A stretch of DNA of 64,000 nt. Source: Mycobacterium sp. EPa45 (GTDB lineage Bacteria > Actinomycetota > Actinomycetes > Mycobacteriales > Mycobacteriaceae). A program made the position numbers and the translations under genes. The stretch lies in contig NZ_CP011773.1 of the NCBI RefSeq assembly GCF_001021385.1, forward strand, positions 2,790,001 through 2,854,000, read 5' to 3'. The notes under the pieces are model-generated. The model made no database searches and was not told where the DNA came from. It was given only the letters and a program-made list of their open reading frames with translations. Of the stretch, positions 1 to 9,700 are shown piece by piece; the stretch's first letter is position 1, and each line of letters opens with the position of its first letter.

Positions 1-776
1 GCAACCACCACGGGCGCACGCCGCCGTGCGTCGACGCCCTGATCCAGGCCCGGGTTGCGGCCGTCGTGTACGCCGTCGCCGATCCCAATCCGGTGGCCTC
101 AGGCGGCGCAGATCGATTGCGCCAGGCGGGGATTGCCGTGACCGAAGGAGTAGGCGCGGAGGCGGTGCAGGGTGGACCGCTGCGCGAGTGGCTGCACAAG
201 CAGCAGACCGGACGTCCGCACGTCACCTGGAAATTCGCCACCAGTGTGGACGGCCGCAGCGCCGCCGCCGACGGGTCGTCGCAATGGATCACCAGCGACG
301 CGGCCCGCGCCGATCTGCATGTACGCCGCGCGGCGTGCGATGCGATCGTCGTCGGCACCGGCACGGTGGACATCGATGACCCGACGCTGACCGCCCGGCT
401 GCCCGGCGGTGGACTGGCCGACCGCCAGCCGCTGCGGGTGGTGGTCGGTAAGCGCGAGATCTCGCCGGAAGCCAATGTGCTCAACGCTGATTCGCGCACG
501 ATGGTGATCCGCACCCACGATCCGCACGAAGTCATCCGGGCCCTGTCCGACCGCACCGATGTGCTGCTCGAAGGTGGCCCGACACTGGCCGGTGCGTTCC
601 TGCGGGCCGGCGTGATCGACCGGATCCTGGCATACGTCGGGCCGATTCTGCTCGGCGGTCCGATCACCGCCGTCGACGACGTCGGTGTGCCCAGCATGGC
701 GCGGGCGCTGCGGTGGCGTTACGACGGAGTCGACCGCATCGGGCCCGATCTGCTGCTGAGTCTGGTGCCGGGCTAG
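1..776 (+). CDS. ribG: Bifunctional riboflavin biosynthesis deaminase/reductase RibG (RibD), 5' end cut by window
   Basis: Second step of riboflavin synthesis: deaminates the GTP-derived pyrimidine and reduces its ribose side chain with NADPH. The frame is open from base 3, so the gene begins before the window. The first visible residues, NHHGRTPPC, are the second half of the zinc-binding deaminase motif (PCxHxGxTPPC). The rest is the C-terminal RibD reductase domain, with TWKFATSVDGR, a VVGTGTV segment and an LLEGGPTLAG segment. The TAG stop overlaps the stop of the convergent ABC ATPase gene by 4 bp. Other riboflavin genes lie at 5.9 kb and 15.8-17.6 kb. Orthologue by position: M. tuberculosis Rv1409. 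Confidence 0.95.
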   Translation, partial: NHHGRTPPCVDALIQARVAAVVYAVADPNPVASGGADRLRQAGIAVTEGVGAEAVQGGPLREWLHKQQTGRPHVTWKFATSVDGRSAAADGSSQWITSDAARADLHVRRAACDAIVVGTGTVDIDDPTLTARLPGGGLADRQPLRVVVGKREISPEANVLNADSRTMVIRTHDPHEVIRALSDRTDVLLEGGPTLAGAFLRAGVIDRILAYVGPILLGGPITAVDDVGVPSMARALRWRYDGVDRIGPDLLLSLVPG

Positions 777-1762
777 TCCGTCAGCTCCTTGTGTTCGACG
801 ATCTCCCGAGATCCGGTGGCGCCCAGCTTCTCCCGGAACGCCTGCACCGTGTATCCGACCACCGACGCGTCGGACCTTGCTCGCGCCGTCGCCGAGCGAG
901 GTAGCCCGAATACCGGTCCCATTTCGCCGAAATAGTCGCCCGGTCCGGCGACCTTCAGTAATTCTTCACCGCCGCTTGACAATTCGCGGACGATCTCGAC
1001 CTCACCGGTGGACACCACGTAGATGCAGTCACCCAGGGTGCCCTGCTCGAAGAGCACCTGGCCGGCTTTGAGGTCGACGTTCTCCGGCTCGTGCTCGGTG
1101 TGGGTGAGGTGCGGCATCAGCTCCACCACCCGGTCGGCCATCGGCAGCATCCGGGTGTCGTGCGTGGCGACGACCACCACCCGGTCGCCGGCGGCCAGCT
1201 CGCGGATCAGCGCCAGCACCTCCTCGACCTGGATGTAGTCCAGATGGGCGGTGGGCTCGTCGGCCAGGACCAGCGGCGGGTCCAGTGCGATCGCCCGTGC
1301 GACGGCCACCCGTTGCTGCTGGCCGCCGCTGAGGTCGCCGGGCCGGTGCCGCATCCGGTCGGCCAGCCCGACCCGCGCCAGCAGTTCCTCGGCCCGTTGC
1401 CGGGCCTCGGTGCGCGGCACCTTGGCCGCACGCAGCGGCACCATCACGTTCTCCAGCGCGGTCAGGCTGGCCACCAGGTTGAACGCCTGGAACACGATGC
1501 CGACGGTGCTGCGGCGGTAGTGCGACAGCGCGCGCTCGTCGAGCTTGGTCAGGTCCACGTCGCCGAACTCGATGCGACCTGCCGAGGGGCTGAGGATCCC
1601 GCCGAGGCACGACAGCAGAGTGGTTTTCCCGCATCCGCTGGGCCCGAGCAGGATCGCCAGCGAACCGGCGCTCACGTCGAGGCTCAGGCCGTCGATCGGG
1701 CGCACGGCGTACTCGCCGCGGGAGTACTCCACGACGAGGTCTTTGATCCGCAGGTCGGCCAT
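773..1762 (-). CDS. ABC transporter ATPase of MacB/LolD type fused to a cyclic-nucleotide-binding domain
   Basis: Predicted ATPase of an exporter-type ABC system, 329 aa. Residues 40-47 are the Walker A (GPSGCGKT). Further on are the signature LSGGQQQRVAVARA, Walker B LVLADEPT and the switch ATHD. From about residue 228 the chain continues into a cNMP-binding fold whose phosphate-binding cassette reads GDYFGEMGPVFGLPRSATARA, with the expected Gly-Glu and Arg. The ATG used is 1 bp after the stop of the upstream permease; an open frame extends further upstream but only overlaps that gene. M. tuberculosis Rv0073 has the same size and fusion, and Rv0072 matches the partner. cAMP may gate transport (inference). 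The substrate is unknown. Confidence 0.88.
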   Translation of the reverse strand: MADLRIKDLVVEYSRGEYAVRPIDGLSLDVSAGSLAILLGPSGCGKTTLLSCLGGILSPSAGRIEFGDVDLTKLDERALSHYRRSTVGIVFQAFNLVASLTALENVMVPLRAAKVPRTEARQRAEELLARVGLADRMRHRPGDLSGGQQQRVAVARAIALDPPLVLADEPTAHLDYIQVEEVLALIRELAAGDRVVVVATHDTRMLPMADRVVELMPHLTHTEHEPENVDLKAGQVLFEQGTLGDCIYVVSTGEVEIVRELSSGGEELLKVAGPGDYFGEMGPVFGLPRSATARARSDASVVGYTVQAFREKLGATGSREIVEHKELTD

Positions 1763-1763
1763 G

Positions 1764-2813
1764 TCAGGGCCCTCCGAACGCGAGCGCCGGGTCGACGGAC
1801 ACCGCGCGGCGCAGGCCCGCAACACTGGCCAGCAGACCTATTGCCACCGCCAGGACCGGCAGCGCCACGAACGCCACCGTCGGAATGTCGACGCGCATCG
1901 GGAACAGCGGACCCAGAACCACCGACAGCACACCACCGAGCAGCGCGGCCAGGACGGCCACGATCACCGCCTGCACGGCGAGACCGCCGAGAATCGAGCG
2001 GGACGGCACGCCGACGGCCTTGAAAACAGCGAAGTCCCTTGTCCGTTCGATGGCCGAGACGTAGATCATCGAACCGACGATCATCGCTGCGACCACCCAC
2101 AGCAGCCCGGCCATCAGCGTCATCGCCTGACGTGCACCCTTGAGCGCGCGGGACAGGTCCTCGACGGCGCCGTCACGATCGACCGTGCGGAAACCGTTGG
2201 GAATCGACGCGGGTGTTCCGTTCAATCCGATCGAGGACAGCAACTGCTGGCCGGAGAACAACAGCTGCTGTGCGCCTTCCACGGTCAGGAAGATGTTCGG
2301 CTGGCCGGCCAGTGCCGTCGAATCATCCACGATGCCAACAACTTCCATTGTCCGCGAGCCGATTTCTACCCGAGCCCCAACCGGACGGTCCATCGTGCTG
2401 GACACCGCCATCTCATACGGCAGGGTCGGCACCCGGCCGACGGACATCGCGGGCATGCCCGGTCCGCGCGGCAGCACGCCGAACACGTTGACATTGCGCG
2501 CCGAGCCACCGTCCGGTGTGGTGGCGCTGCCGTACACCATCGGCACGGCGGCGGTGAGGCCCGGGATCTTCACCACCTGCTGCAGCTGGGCTGCCGGGAA
2601 CGGCGACGAGCCCAGGAACGGGCCTGGCGCACCGGTTTTCACCAGATACCGCTGGAAGCCGAGAGCGTCGACCGTGCGGGTGGCCTCGACCCGAAATCCG
2701 TTGGCCAGTCCGGTGAGAACCAGCGTCATCGCGAACACCAGGCCGGTGCCGACGATGGCAATCACGAAACGTCGCTTGCGCCACTGTAAATCTCGCAGGG
2801 CGGCGATCAGCAT
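1764..2813 (-). CDS. FtsX/MacB-like ABC transporter permease
   Basis: Membrane subunit paired with the following cNMP-domain ATPase; the stop and the next ATG are separated by one base, so the pair is co-translated. The 349-aa chain has the MacB layout. One N-terminal membrane helix (about residues 17-38) is followed by a large extracytoplasmic domain of about 200 residues. Three C-terminal helices follow, with the FtsX-family loop IERTRDFAVFKAVGVPS between the second and third helix. Likely exports a lipophilic or small-molecule substrate, or acts mechanically on envelope proteins; nothing in the sequence fixes which. Same size as M. tuberculosis Rv0072. Confidence 0.85.
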   Translation of the reverse strand: MLIAALRDLQWRKRRFVIAIVGTGLVFAMTLVLTGLANGFRVEATRTVDALGFQRYLVKTGAPGPFLGSSPFPAAQLQQVVKIPGLTAAVPMVYGSATTPDGGSARNVNVFGVLPRGPGMPAMSVGRVPTLPYEMAVSSTMDRPVGARVEIGSRTMEVVGIVDDSTALAGQPNIFLTVEGAQQLLFSGQQLLSSIGLNGTPASIPNGFRTVDRDGAVEDLSRALKGARQAMTLMAGLLWVVAAMIVGSMIYVSAIERTRDFAVFKAVGVPSRSILGGLAVQAVIVAVLAALLGGVLSVVLGPLFPMRVDIPTVAFVALPVLAVAIGLLASVAGLRRAVSVDPALAFGGP

Positions 2814-2851
2814 GTCGAACCGCGCATAGGTGCGACGTTACCGACGCCGGG

Positions 2852-3406
2852 CTAGCCGGCGAACGCTTCCACCAATTTTCCGCAGAAAGCCGGCAGATCG
2901 TCGGGCTTGCGGCTGGAGATCAGGGTGTTCGGGCCACCGGTGCACACCACGACCTCCTCGTCGACCCAGTCCGCGCCGGCATTGCGCAGGTCCGTCTGCA
3001 CGCTGGGCCACGATGTGATCCGGCGTCCTTCAACGACGTCGGCCTCGACGAGCGTCCACGGTCCGTGACAGATGACGGCCACCGGCTTGCCCGCCTCGAA
3101 GAAGCCTTTGACGAGGTTGACCGCGGCCGGTTTGGTGCGCAGCAGGTCGGGGTTCGCAACCCCTCCCGGCAGCACGAGTCCGTCGTAATCGGAGGCCGAG
3201 ACCGCGTCGGCGGCCTTGTCGGCCTCGAACGTGTCAGCGGGAGTGAGGTGGTTGAACGCCTGGATCTTGCCGACCTCGGTGGACACCAGTTCCGGGGTGC
3301 CGCCGGCCTGCTCTACGGCCTCCCACGGCTTGGTCAGCTCGACCTGCTCGGTGCCCTCGGGGGCAACCAGGAATGCGATCTTCTTGCCGGAAAGTTCGTT
3401 GCTCAT
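2852..3406 (-). CDS. DJ-1/PfpI family protein (glyoxalase/deglycase or protease-like)
   Basis: Single class-I glutamine-amidotransferase-like domain of 184 aa. The nucleophile elbow AVICHGPW puts the catalytic Cys at 113 followed by His114, and an acidic residue in EGTEQVEL near residue 20 completes the usual site. Family members (YhbO, YajL, PfpI) act on methylglyoxal adducts or as stress chaperones; older annotations say protease. Cytoplasmic, with no signal peptide. It stands alone between the ABC pair and p55. Two perfect palindromes lie directly upstream of the ATG (see the separate entry), so it may have its own regulator. Confidence 0.88.
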   Translation of the reverse strand: MSNELSGKKIAFLVAPEGTEQVELTKPWEAVEQAGGTPELVSTEVGKIQAFNHLTPADTFEADKAADAVSASDYDGLVLPGGVANPDLLRTKPAAVNLVKGFFEAGKPVAVICHGPWTLVEADVVEGRRITSWPSVQTDLRNAGADWVDEEVVVCTGGPNTLISSRKPDDLPAFCGKLVEAFAG

Positions 3407-3413
3407 GGTCGGT

Positions 3414-3438
3414 CGGGTACCCGCCGACCCGCGGGTCG
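3414..3438. promoter_or_regulatory. Two adjacent perfect palindromes upstream of the PfpI gene
   Basis: CGGGTACCCG (3414-3423) is followed one base later by CGACCCGCGGGTCG (3425-3438). Both are exact inverted repeats, in the 64-bp gap between the PfpI start and the p55 stop. They sit 8-32 bp before the PfpI ATG, where an operator or a p55 terminator stem would lie. No U-tract follows. Confidence 0.4.
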
Positions 3439-3470
3439 ATACCCGCGCATCGAAGTTGGCCGAAAAGGCG

Positions 3471-5036
3471 CTAGTGCGAAGCGGTTAGCGACGACTCGGC
3501 CGGCGCCTCATCGGTGTGTGCCTGCTTGCCACCGATGAACAGGGCCAGTGCGGCGCCGACCAGACACACGATCACGGTGACGAAGAAGATCGAGCCGTAT
3601 TGCATGGCGAACGCGGTGCGGTAGCGCTCCGCCTCGCCCGCGATCTTGGCGGCCAGGCTGTTGCCACCTGGGCTGGGCAGTGTGGCCAGGATCTGGTTGA
3701 AGCGGTACAGGCCCCACGCACTGAGCGCCGCGACGCCGATCAGCATGCCGGTCATGCGTGCGACCACCACCAGCGAGGACGCGATGCCGTGCTGGGCGGC
3801 CGGGACCACCCGAAGCGCAGCCGAGGTGAGGGGCCCGATGACCAGACCCAGCCCGAAGCCGGCCAGCGCCAGGTCGGTGTCGATCACTGGCAATGACACG
3901 AAGCCGAGATCGTGATGGGTGGTTGCCACGTTGGTGCCCCAGTGCGACACCAGCAGGTACGCGCCAGCGGAGATCAGCATGCCGACCACGGCGACGATCC
4001 GGTCGCCGATCCTGGTCGCGATCCAGCCGCCGATGAGCGCACCGATCGGCAGCGCAATCAGGAAGTGCAGCAGCAGGAACGCGGCCTGGGTCTGGTCCTT
4101 GCCGAGAACGCCCTGGCCGAACAGCTCGACATTGACCAGCGTGACCATCAACGCCGCGCCCGCGCACAGCGAGGTGCCCAACGAAGCCAGGAACGGCACG
4201 AACCGGACACCGGCCGGTTCGATCAACCGGGTGCGGGCGAAGCGCTCCCATACGAAGAAGGCGATCGCCGCAACGACGGCGCCGACGACCAGGATCAGGC
4301 CGTGTGGCGGCAGCAGCGTCTTGCCGTCGGGCGACGGGTTGTACAAGCCGACGACGGCCAGGCCCAACGCGATCGCGAGCAGGATGCCACCGACCAGGTC
4401 GACTCTCTCGGGGTCCGCGCTTCGGTCGTGGGAGGGCAGGCTGAAATGGATCAGCACCATCGCGACCACGGTGAGCGGCACGTTGATCCAGAACACGTCC
4501 TGCCACTTGCCCAGCAGCAGCACCACTCCGATGCCGTACAGCGGGCCGAGCACGCTGCCCAGCTCCTGGGCGGCGCCGATGCCGCCGAGCACCGCGGCAC
4601 GGCTGCGCGCGGCCCAGAGGTCGGCTGCGAGTGCGAGCGTGACCGGCAGCAGGGCGCCGCTGGCGATGCCCTGGATGAGTCGGCCGATGACCAGCATGGT
4701 CAGGTCCGTGGACATGGCCGTCACCACCGAACCGACCGCGAAGGTGACCAGGGACAGTTGCAGCACGAGCTTGCGGCCGAACCGGTCGGAGAGCCGGCCC
4801 AGCAGCGGCATGGCGGCGATGTAGCCCAGCAGGTACCAGGTGATGATCGGGGTGACCTGCTGGATCTTGTTCACCGGGATGCCGACGGTCGACATGATGT
4901 CGACCATGATCGTGACGACGACATAGGTGTCGAGCGCCCCGAGCAGAACCGCCAGGCTGCCGGCGCCGATCGCGATCCGGCGGCTGCGGCCAGATGTTCC
5001 CGCCCGGTGGGCGGCGGTGTCCGGAGACTCAGCCAT
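3471..5036 (-). CDS. p55: MFS efflux/lipid-export transporter P55 (Rv1410c type)
   Basis: Major-facilitator protein of the 14-helix EmrB/QacA type, 521 aa from the ATG used (a GTG lies one codon earlier). Visible family marks are the N-terminal helix with [14 protein letters not shown], the loop [10 protein letters not shown] after helix 2 and the helix-5 region [18 protein letters not shown]. In M. tuberculosis P55 works with LprG to move triacylglycerol-type lipids and lipoarabinomannan to the outer envelope and affects drug tolerance. Here lprG lies immediately upstream, 14 bp away, with a G-rich ribosome site between them. This is the classical lprG-p55 operon. Confidence 0.93.
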   Translation of the reverse strand: MAESPDTAAHRAGTSGRSRRIAIGAGSLAVLLGALDTYVVVTIMVDIMSTVGIPVNKIQQVTPIITWYLLGYIAAMPLLGRLSDRFGRKLVLQLSLVTFAVGSVVTAMSTDLTMLVIGRLIQGIASGALLPVTLALAADLWAARSRAAVLGGIGAAQELGSVLGPLYGIGVVLLLGKWQDVFWINVPLTVVAMVLIHFSLPSHDRSADPERVDLVGGILLAIALGLAVVGLYNPSPDGKTLLPPHGLILVVGAVVAAIAFFVWERFARTRLIEPAGVRFVPFLASLGTSLCAGAALMVTLVNVELFGQGVLGKDQTQAAFLLLHFLIALPIGALIGGWIATRIGDRIVAVVGMLISAGAYLLVSHWGTNVATTHHDLGFVSLPVIDTDLALAGFGLGLVIGPLTSAALRVVPAAQHGIASSLVVVARMTGMLIGVAALSAWGLYRFNQILATLPSPGGNSLAAKIAGEAERYRTAFAMQYGSIFFVTVIVCLVGAALALFIGGKQAHTDEAPAESSLTASH

Positions 5037-5050
5037 CACCAAGCCCCCCG

Positions 5051-5749
5051 TCAGACGGCGGGCTTGCTGACGGTGACCGGCTTGTCCCACTCCGACAGCG
5101 TGATCTGGATGCTGCTGCCATTTCCGGTGTCGGCCTTGGCCTGAACCAGCTGATGCGGGTCGGCCTTCTGGATCCACACGGTGGCGGGCAGCGGGCTGGT
5201 CGCCTTGAGCGGGATCAGCTTGTTCATCGCGTCGGCGCTGACCTTGCCGGTGATACGGACGGTATCCACGCCGTTGATGGTCTCGCTGGCCTCCGACTTG
5301 GGATCGCTGATGCTGGCGAGCCAGTTGGCCAGCCCGTTGTCCGGGTTGAGGACCACCGAGGGATCGTAGATGTCCTTGGCCGGGCCCATGTCGAGCCAGT
5401 TGTTAGGGGTCAGCGCTGCGTAGAGGGTGCCGTCGAGAACGACGAGCTGGATGTCGACGTCCGAGCCGCCCATCGAAATCGTCGAGTTCCCGGACACCGC
5501 GGTCGCGGGCACGTTGGTCAGGTCGCCGGTCAACTTCTTGACGGGCAGACCCTCGATCTTGCCGCCGACAGTGATGTCGAGGTGGGCGCTCTTGAGGCCC
5601 TTGGTGACTCCGATGGACTGCTGCAGCAGTCCGGCGGCGTCGGGTAGCGGTTCGGCTGGCTTCGACGAGGACGAGCAGCCCGCGACGAGCAGCGCTGCTA
5701 TTGCGAAGAGGGCGGCAAGGACGGCGAACATTCGGCGGCACGTCGGCAT
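5051..5749 (-). CDS. lprG: Lipoprotein LprG (lipid/LAM carrier)
   Basis: 232-aa lipoprotein of the LppX/LprA/LprG family. A short basic start and hydrophobic core end in the lipobox LVAGC with Cys25 as the lipidation site, followed by a Ser/Pro linker. The mature domain forms a half-barrel with a hydrophobic cavity that binds triacylated glycolipids and lipoarabinomannan in M. tuberculosis. First gene of the lprG-p55 operon. A TACGAT -10 ends 6 nt before the ATG, indicating a leaderless transcript and supporting this start. Confidence 0.93.
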   Translation of the reverse strand: MPTCRRMFAVLAALFAIAALLVAGCSSSSKPAEPLPDAAGLLQQSIGVTKGLKSAHLDITVGGKIEGLPVKKLTGDLTNVPATAVSGNSTISMGGSDVDIQLVVLDGTLYAALTPNNWLDMGPAKDIYDPSVVLNPDNGLANWLASISDPKSEASETINGVDTVRITGKVSADAMNKLIPLKATSPLPATVWIQKADPHQLVQAKADTGNGSSIQITLSEWDKPVTVSKPAV

Positions 5750-5755
5750 AGGTGC

Positions 5756-5761
5756 ATCGTA
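5756..5761 (-). promoter_or_regulatory. -10 element, leaderless lprG-p55 promoter
   Basis: Read on the minus strand, TACGAT matches TANNNT and is followed by six bases and then the lprG ATG, which places the transcription start at the start codon. No TTG-type -35 is evident. Confidence 0.55.
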
Positions 5762-5867
5762 GAGGGTCGGGATGACCAGACCCGCGCCAGCGGCTCGCGC
5801 AGACCTGATCGCGCACTATCTGAGCTGGGGTTTTGCCGGGGGAGGGCGAGTGTCGTCACGCCACGGC

Positions 5868-5873
5868 TAGATT
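5868..5873 (+). promoter_or_regulatory. -10 element, leaderless ribC promoter
   Basis: TAGATT is followed by six bases and the ribC GTG. It lies about 105 bp from the divergent lprG -10. No Shine-Dalgarno sequence fits, so leaderless initiation explains the start. Confidence 0.55.
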
Positions 5874-5879
5874 GGGCGC

Positions 5880-6479
5880 GTGTTCACCGGAATCGTCGAG
5901 GAACTGGGTGAGATCGTCGGTAAGGATGACCTGGCCGACTCCGCCAGGTTCGTCATCCGCGGGCCCGTCGTCACTGCCGATGCCCGCCACGGCGACTCGA
6001 TCGCCGTCAACGGTGTCTGCCTGACCGTTGTCGAGGTGCTGCCCGGGGGGCAATTCAGCGCCGACGTGATGGCTGAGACGCTCAACAGGTCCAGCCTGGC
6101 CGCTGTCGACATCGGCAGCGCGGTGAACCTGGAGCGCGCCGCCGCGGTCAACAGCCGGCTCGGCGGGCACATCGTCCAGGGCCACGTCGATGGCACCGGA
6201 CACGTGGTGTCCCGCTCGCCGTCCGAACACTGGGAGATCGTGCGGATAGCCCTGCCGCCGGAGTTGTCTCGCTACGTGGTGGAAAAGGGTTCGATCACGG
6301 TCGACGGCATCTCGCTGACGGTATCCGGGCTTGGCGACGACTGGTTCGAGGTGTCGCTGATCCCGACGACGCTGGCGCTGACCACGCTGGGCCGTGCGCC
6401 GGTCGGCACGCCGGTGAACCTCGAGGTCGACGTCATCGCCAAATACGTGGAACGTTTGCTCGCCGACCGCGAACGGTGA
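5880..6479 (+). CDS. ribC: Riboflavin synthase alpha chain (RibC/RibE)
   Basis: Final riboflavin step: dismutates two molecules of 6,7-dimethyl-8-ribityllumazine. It is 199 aa with the two duplicated lumazine-binding barrels typical of the family. The first begins MFTGIVEELG and holds NGVCLTV; the second begins GGHIVQGHVDGTG and holds DGISLTV. The two halves align with each other. The GTG start gives the conserved MFTGI start exactly. Orthologue of Rv1412. The large repeat-protein genes that follow separate it from ribA2/ribH. Confidence 0.96.
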   Translation: MFTGIVEELGEIVGKDDLADSARFVIRGPVVTADARHGDSIAVNGVCLTVVEVLPGGQFSADVMAETLNRSSLAAVDIGSAVNLERAAAVNSRLGGHIVQGHVDGTGHVVSRSPSEHWEIVRIALPPELSRYVVEKGSITVDGISLTVSGLGDDWFEVSLIPTTLALTTLGRAPVGTPVNLEVDVIAKYVERLLADRER

Positions 6480-6495
6480 CGACAGCCGCACACTA

Positions 6496-6540
6496 ATCAA
6501 TTGATCAGTACGGACGTTTGCTGCTGACTTACCCGTAAGT
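6496..6540. promoter_or_regulatory. Two inverted repeats between ribC and the first repeat-protein gene
   Basis: ATCAATTGAT (6496-6505) is a perfect 10-bp palindrome. ACTTAC-CC-GTAAGT (6527-6540) is a perfect 6-bp inverted repeat. Both lie in an AT-richer stretch 70-115 bp upstream of the promoter of the first large repeat protein, where an activator or repressor could bind. They are too short to act as terminators on their own. Confidence 0.35.
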
Positions 6541-6611
6541 GAGTTCAAAGGAACGGCCGCCTATCGAATTCGCTGCTCAGCGACCCGCGCGATCTCACGC
6601 TCAAATTATCC

Positions 6612-6640
6612 TTGGCGAAAATGCCCGGCAGTGTTAGGTT
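6612..6640 (+). promoter_or_regulatory. SigA-type promoter of the first VCBS-repeat gene
   Basis: TTGGCG (6612-6617), 17 bp, TAGGTT (6635-6640), followed by TTGCGGG-like sequence. The same arrangement (TTGGAA, 18 bp, TACGTT, then TGCGGG) precedes the second repeat-protein gene. Conservation between paralogues supports function. It predicts a leader of about 90 nt. Confidence 0.6.
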
Positions 6641-6680
6641 GCGGGCAGAAGTTTCCGCTGCGTCTCCCCCAAGCAAAGTG

Positions 6681-6696
6681 TGTGAGCCGCGTCACT
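6681..6696. promoter_or_regulatory. CRP-like box TGTGA-N6-TCACT in the leader
   Basis: The sequence reads TGTGA GCCGCG TCACT and matches the mycobacterial CRP/cAMP consensus TGTGA-N6-TCACA at 9 of 10 positions. It is centred about 42 bp downstream of the predicted transcription start. A matching box occurs at the equivalent place before the second paralogue. Confidence 0.5.
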
Positions 6697-6739
6697 GCGT
6701 CACGTGAGTGTCGGCACGCCTCGATGATTCGGAGGGTCG

Positions 6740-9700
6740 GTGAGTTCCAAGAAGCGCGTCGGTCGTCACCGGAAGCAGGCGGCCCGCCATCGCAAACAGA
6801 TGGCTCGCGACCGGCAGCGCGCGGCTCGCAACGGCATCCTCGCAGCGGCGGTGGGGGTCGGTCTGGCGGTCGCGGCGGGTCAAGGAGTGGCGTCGGCTGC
6901 CACCGATGGTGCTTCGCCGGATTCCCCGGCCAAGGCCAGTCCCGCGGCTGATGCCGGAACTCCAACGAAATCGACGCGGACGACCGCAACGGCAGGACCC
7001 GCGCGCAAGCGCCCCGCTGCCAGGCAACCGTCAGCAGCTCCCCGTCCTTCCTCCACCGCAACCGCCGCGAGTTCGAGCACCACCACGGCCACCACCACGG
7101 CCAGCCCCTTGACCGGCAATGCGAGCCCCACCGATGCCGCGGCGCCCCCGCCCGGCTCGGCAGTCCAGTCGAGCCCCGCAGCCTCCACCGTGGCGGAAAC
7201 TCCAGAGACCGTCGCGGCACCTGCCGCCCCGCTGCAGTCGGAGAAGTCCACGACGGCCGCGGCGAAACCGGTCGCCGCCGCGTCGGCGACCCCGACCGCC
7301 GCGGCGACCCCGGCAGCGGGATCGGCGCCCTGGTACTTCATGGGCGTGCTGACCAGGGCGGTCAACCGTCTCGCCGGCTGGCCCGGCTTGCCGCACGACT
7401 TCGTCACGGTGACCAATCACTTGACCGACCAGAGCCTCGACGCCCTCGACAATCAGCTCGACGCCCTGATCGCCGGCGCGGTCGCGGGCAGCCCGGCACG
7501 ATGGATTCCCGACCTCGGCAGCATCCTGGGCCTTTTCATCAAGCCCGCGATCCCCAGCTACACGTTCACCGACACCCTGAACGCGATGGGTGACTTCCTC
7601 AACCGGATCGTGCCGCCGTTCAACATCTCCCCGGGGGCGGGCACCTTCGGCGTCATCACGCAGTACAAGATCATGGGCGCCGCCGTGGTCGGAACCGCAA
7701 CTGTCTTGTCCGACATGCTGAATGGCGTCTACGACCCCGCCCAGTGGGAGATCGACGTCATCAAGACGACCACCGGCGCCACGGTCACCAGGGCTGACCT
7801 CAGCGACTCAACCTCACTCGAAGCGAAGATCGCCGCCGCGCAGGCTGCGGCCATTCTGACGCTCGGGCTCAGCGACGGCGGCGCCTACTACGACCCGACG
7901 CGGGCCTGGAATATCACACTGCCGACCTGGACTGCCGCGCAGACCAATCCGTTCACGGTCGTGGCCTACGTCGCGCTGGTAGCGATGTACAAGCGCTTCC
8001 AGGAAGTCGCCGCCCTCACGACGTTCACGACGAGCACGACTTACGACAGTTGGCTCTACACATTGAGTTTGGGCGGTGACAGCACCCGCTCCGAGTACGC
8101 GGCAGGCACGTTCCACGCCGTGGACCCGGATGGCAGATCGGTGGACTTCGGGACGTCGCTTCTCGGCACCTTCACTTCGGCAGGTGGCGGACTGGTCACC
8201 ATCAACTCCAGCAACGGCGGATTCACCTACACGAACACGCTTCCCGGCGCGGCCTTCTTCCACCGGGCGACGTCTGAAAATGAAGCCGACAGATACGACA
8301 CCGTGAACATCCCGGTGACGTCCGCGGACGGCGTCAAATACACCGTCACCTTCAGCATCAAGATCATCGACGGGTCGAACAGCGCGCCCACATCGTCTCC
8401 GACCACGGGCGCCGCAGACGGCCTCGGCGTCGTGCGGGGCAGCGTCGGAGGCAGTGACTCCGACGGCGACACCTTGAGGTACTCGCTGGTCGGCTCGTCG
8501 GTCAACGGCCTGAACAACAACTCTGCCTACACCAAGAACGGCGCCGGTAACGGCGGCATCGTCACGCTGGACCCGACCACTGGTGCTATTACCTATGTTT
8601 CGTCCGCGACCGCAGGCGCCACGCAGAGCTTCCAGGTGCAGATGACCGATGGTCACGGGGGCACCACCATCGCCACGGTCACGGTGGCCAACACCACATC
8701 GATCACCCCGGGCAACCTCAATACCTCGACCCCGTACGTCGTGACCGGTTCGGTGCCGGTCCCGAGTGGTGATGCCGGCATCTTCACCAGTTATGCACTG
8801 GGCACCAGCCCGACGAATGGCACGGTGACGTCATTCAATCCGATTACAGGCGCATTCACCTATGTCTCCAGCGCGGGCCGTACGACGGCCAACAGTGATG
8901 TCGTCACAGTGATTGCCACCGACGCCAGCGGCCGTACCGTCACCCTGAAACTGGCCGTCAAGCCGTCGGTCGTCAACACCGCGCCGGTGGGTACCGGTGT
9001 GACAGTGGGCAGTTCGTCGCTGACCCGCATATTCGGTCCCTACGATCGGCAGGATACGACCGGCACGCTGAAAGCCACTGACGCAGAAGGCGATACGCTC
9101 ACCTGGTCTGCCGGGACCTACACCACGGCCAACGGCGGTACGATCACCGTCGCCGCCAACGGCGCGTTCACCTACTCGTTGCAGAAGTACGCGTGGTTCG
9201 GGATTTCGGACAGCTATTGGCACGACCACGCTGTCGCCGGCGACCCCGGTGACACGATCACAATTGCGGTCAGTGACGCGTACGGCGGTACCACCAACGT
9301 GACGTACTCGATCCCGATCGAAAAGCAAAACGCAGCACCGACTTTGAGCGGATCGGTAAGCAGCTCGAGCACCAGCGGTCTCGGTGTGGTGCGCGGCACC
9401 ATCGCGAATGGCTCTGACGGTGACGGCGACACCCTGACCTATAGCTTGGTCAATGCCTCCGGGGGATCGGCGTACGCCACAGGCGGCGGCATCGTCACGA
9501 TGAGCGGCACGTCATTCACCTACATCCCCAAAGTCGGGGTCGCGTCGGACACGTTCCAGGTACGGGTCGACGACGGGCATGGCGGGGTCACGACAGCGAC
9601 GGTCAGCCTGAGCGGCCTGACGACGCCGTCGCCGCAGATCAACACCAACACCTCGGTTGGTGTGGTGAATGGCCAGCTGAATGTCCCGGCCGGCGACACG

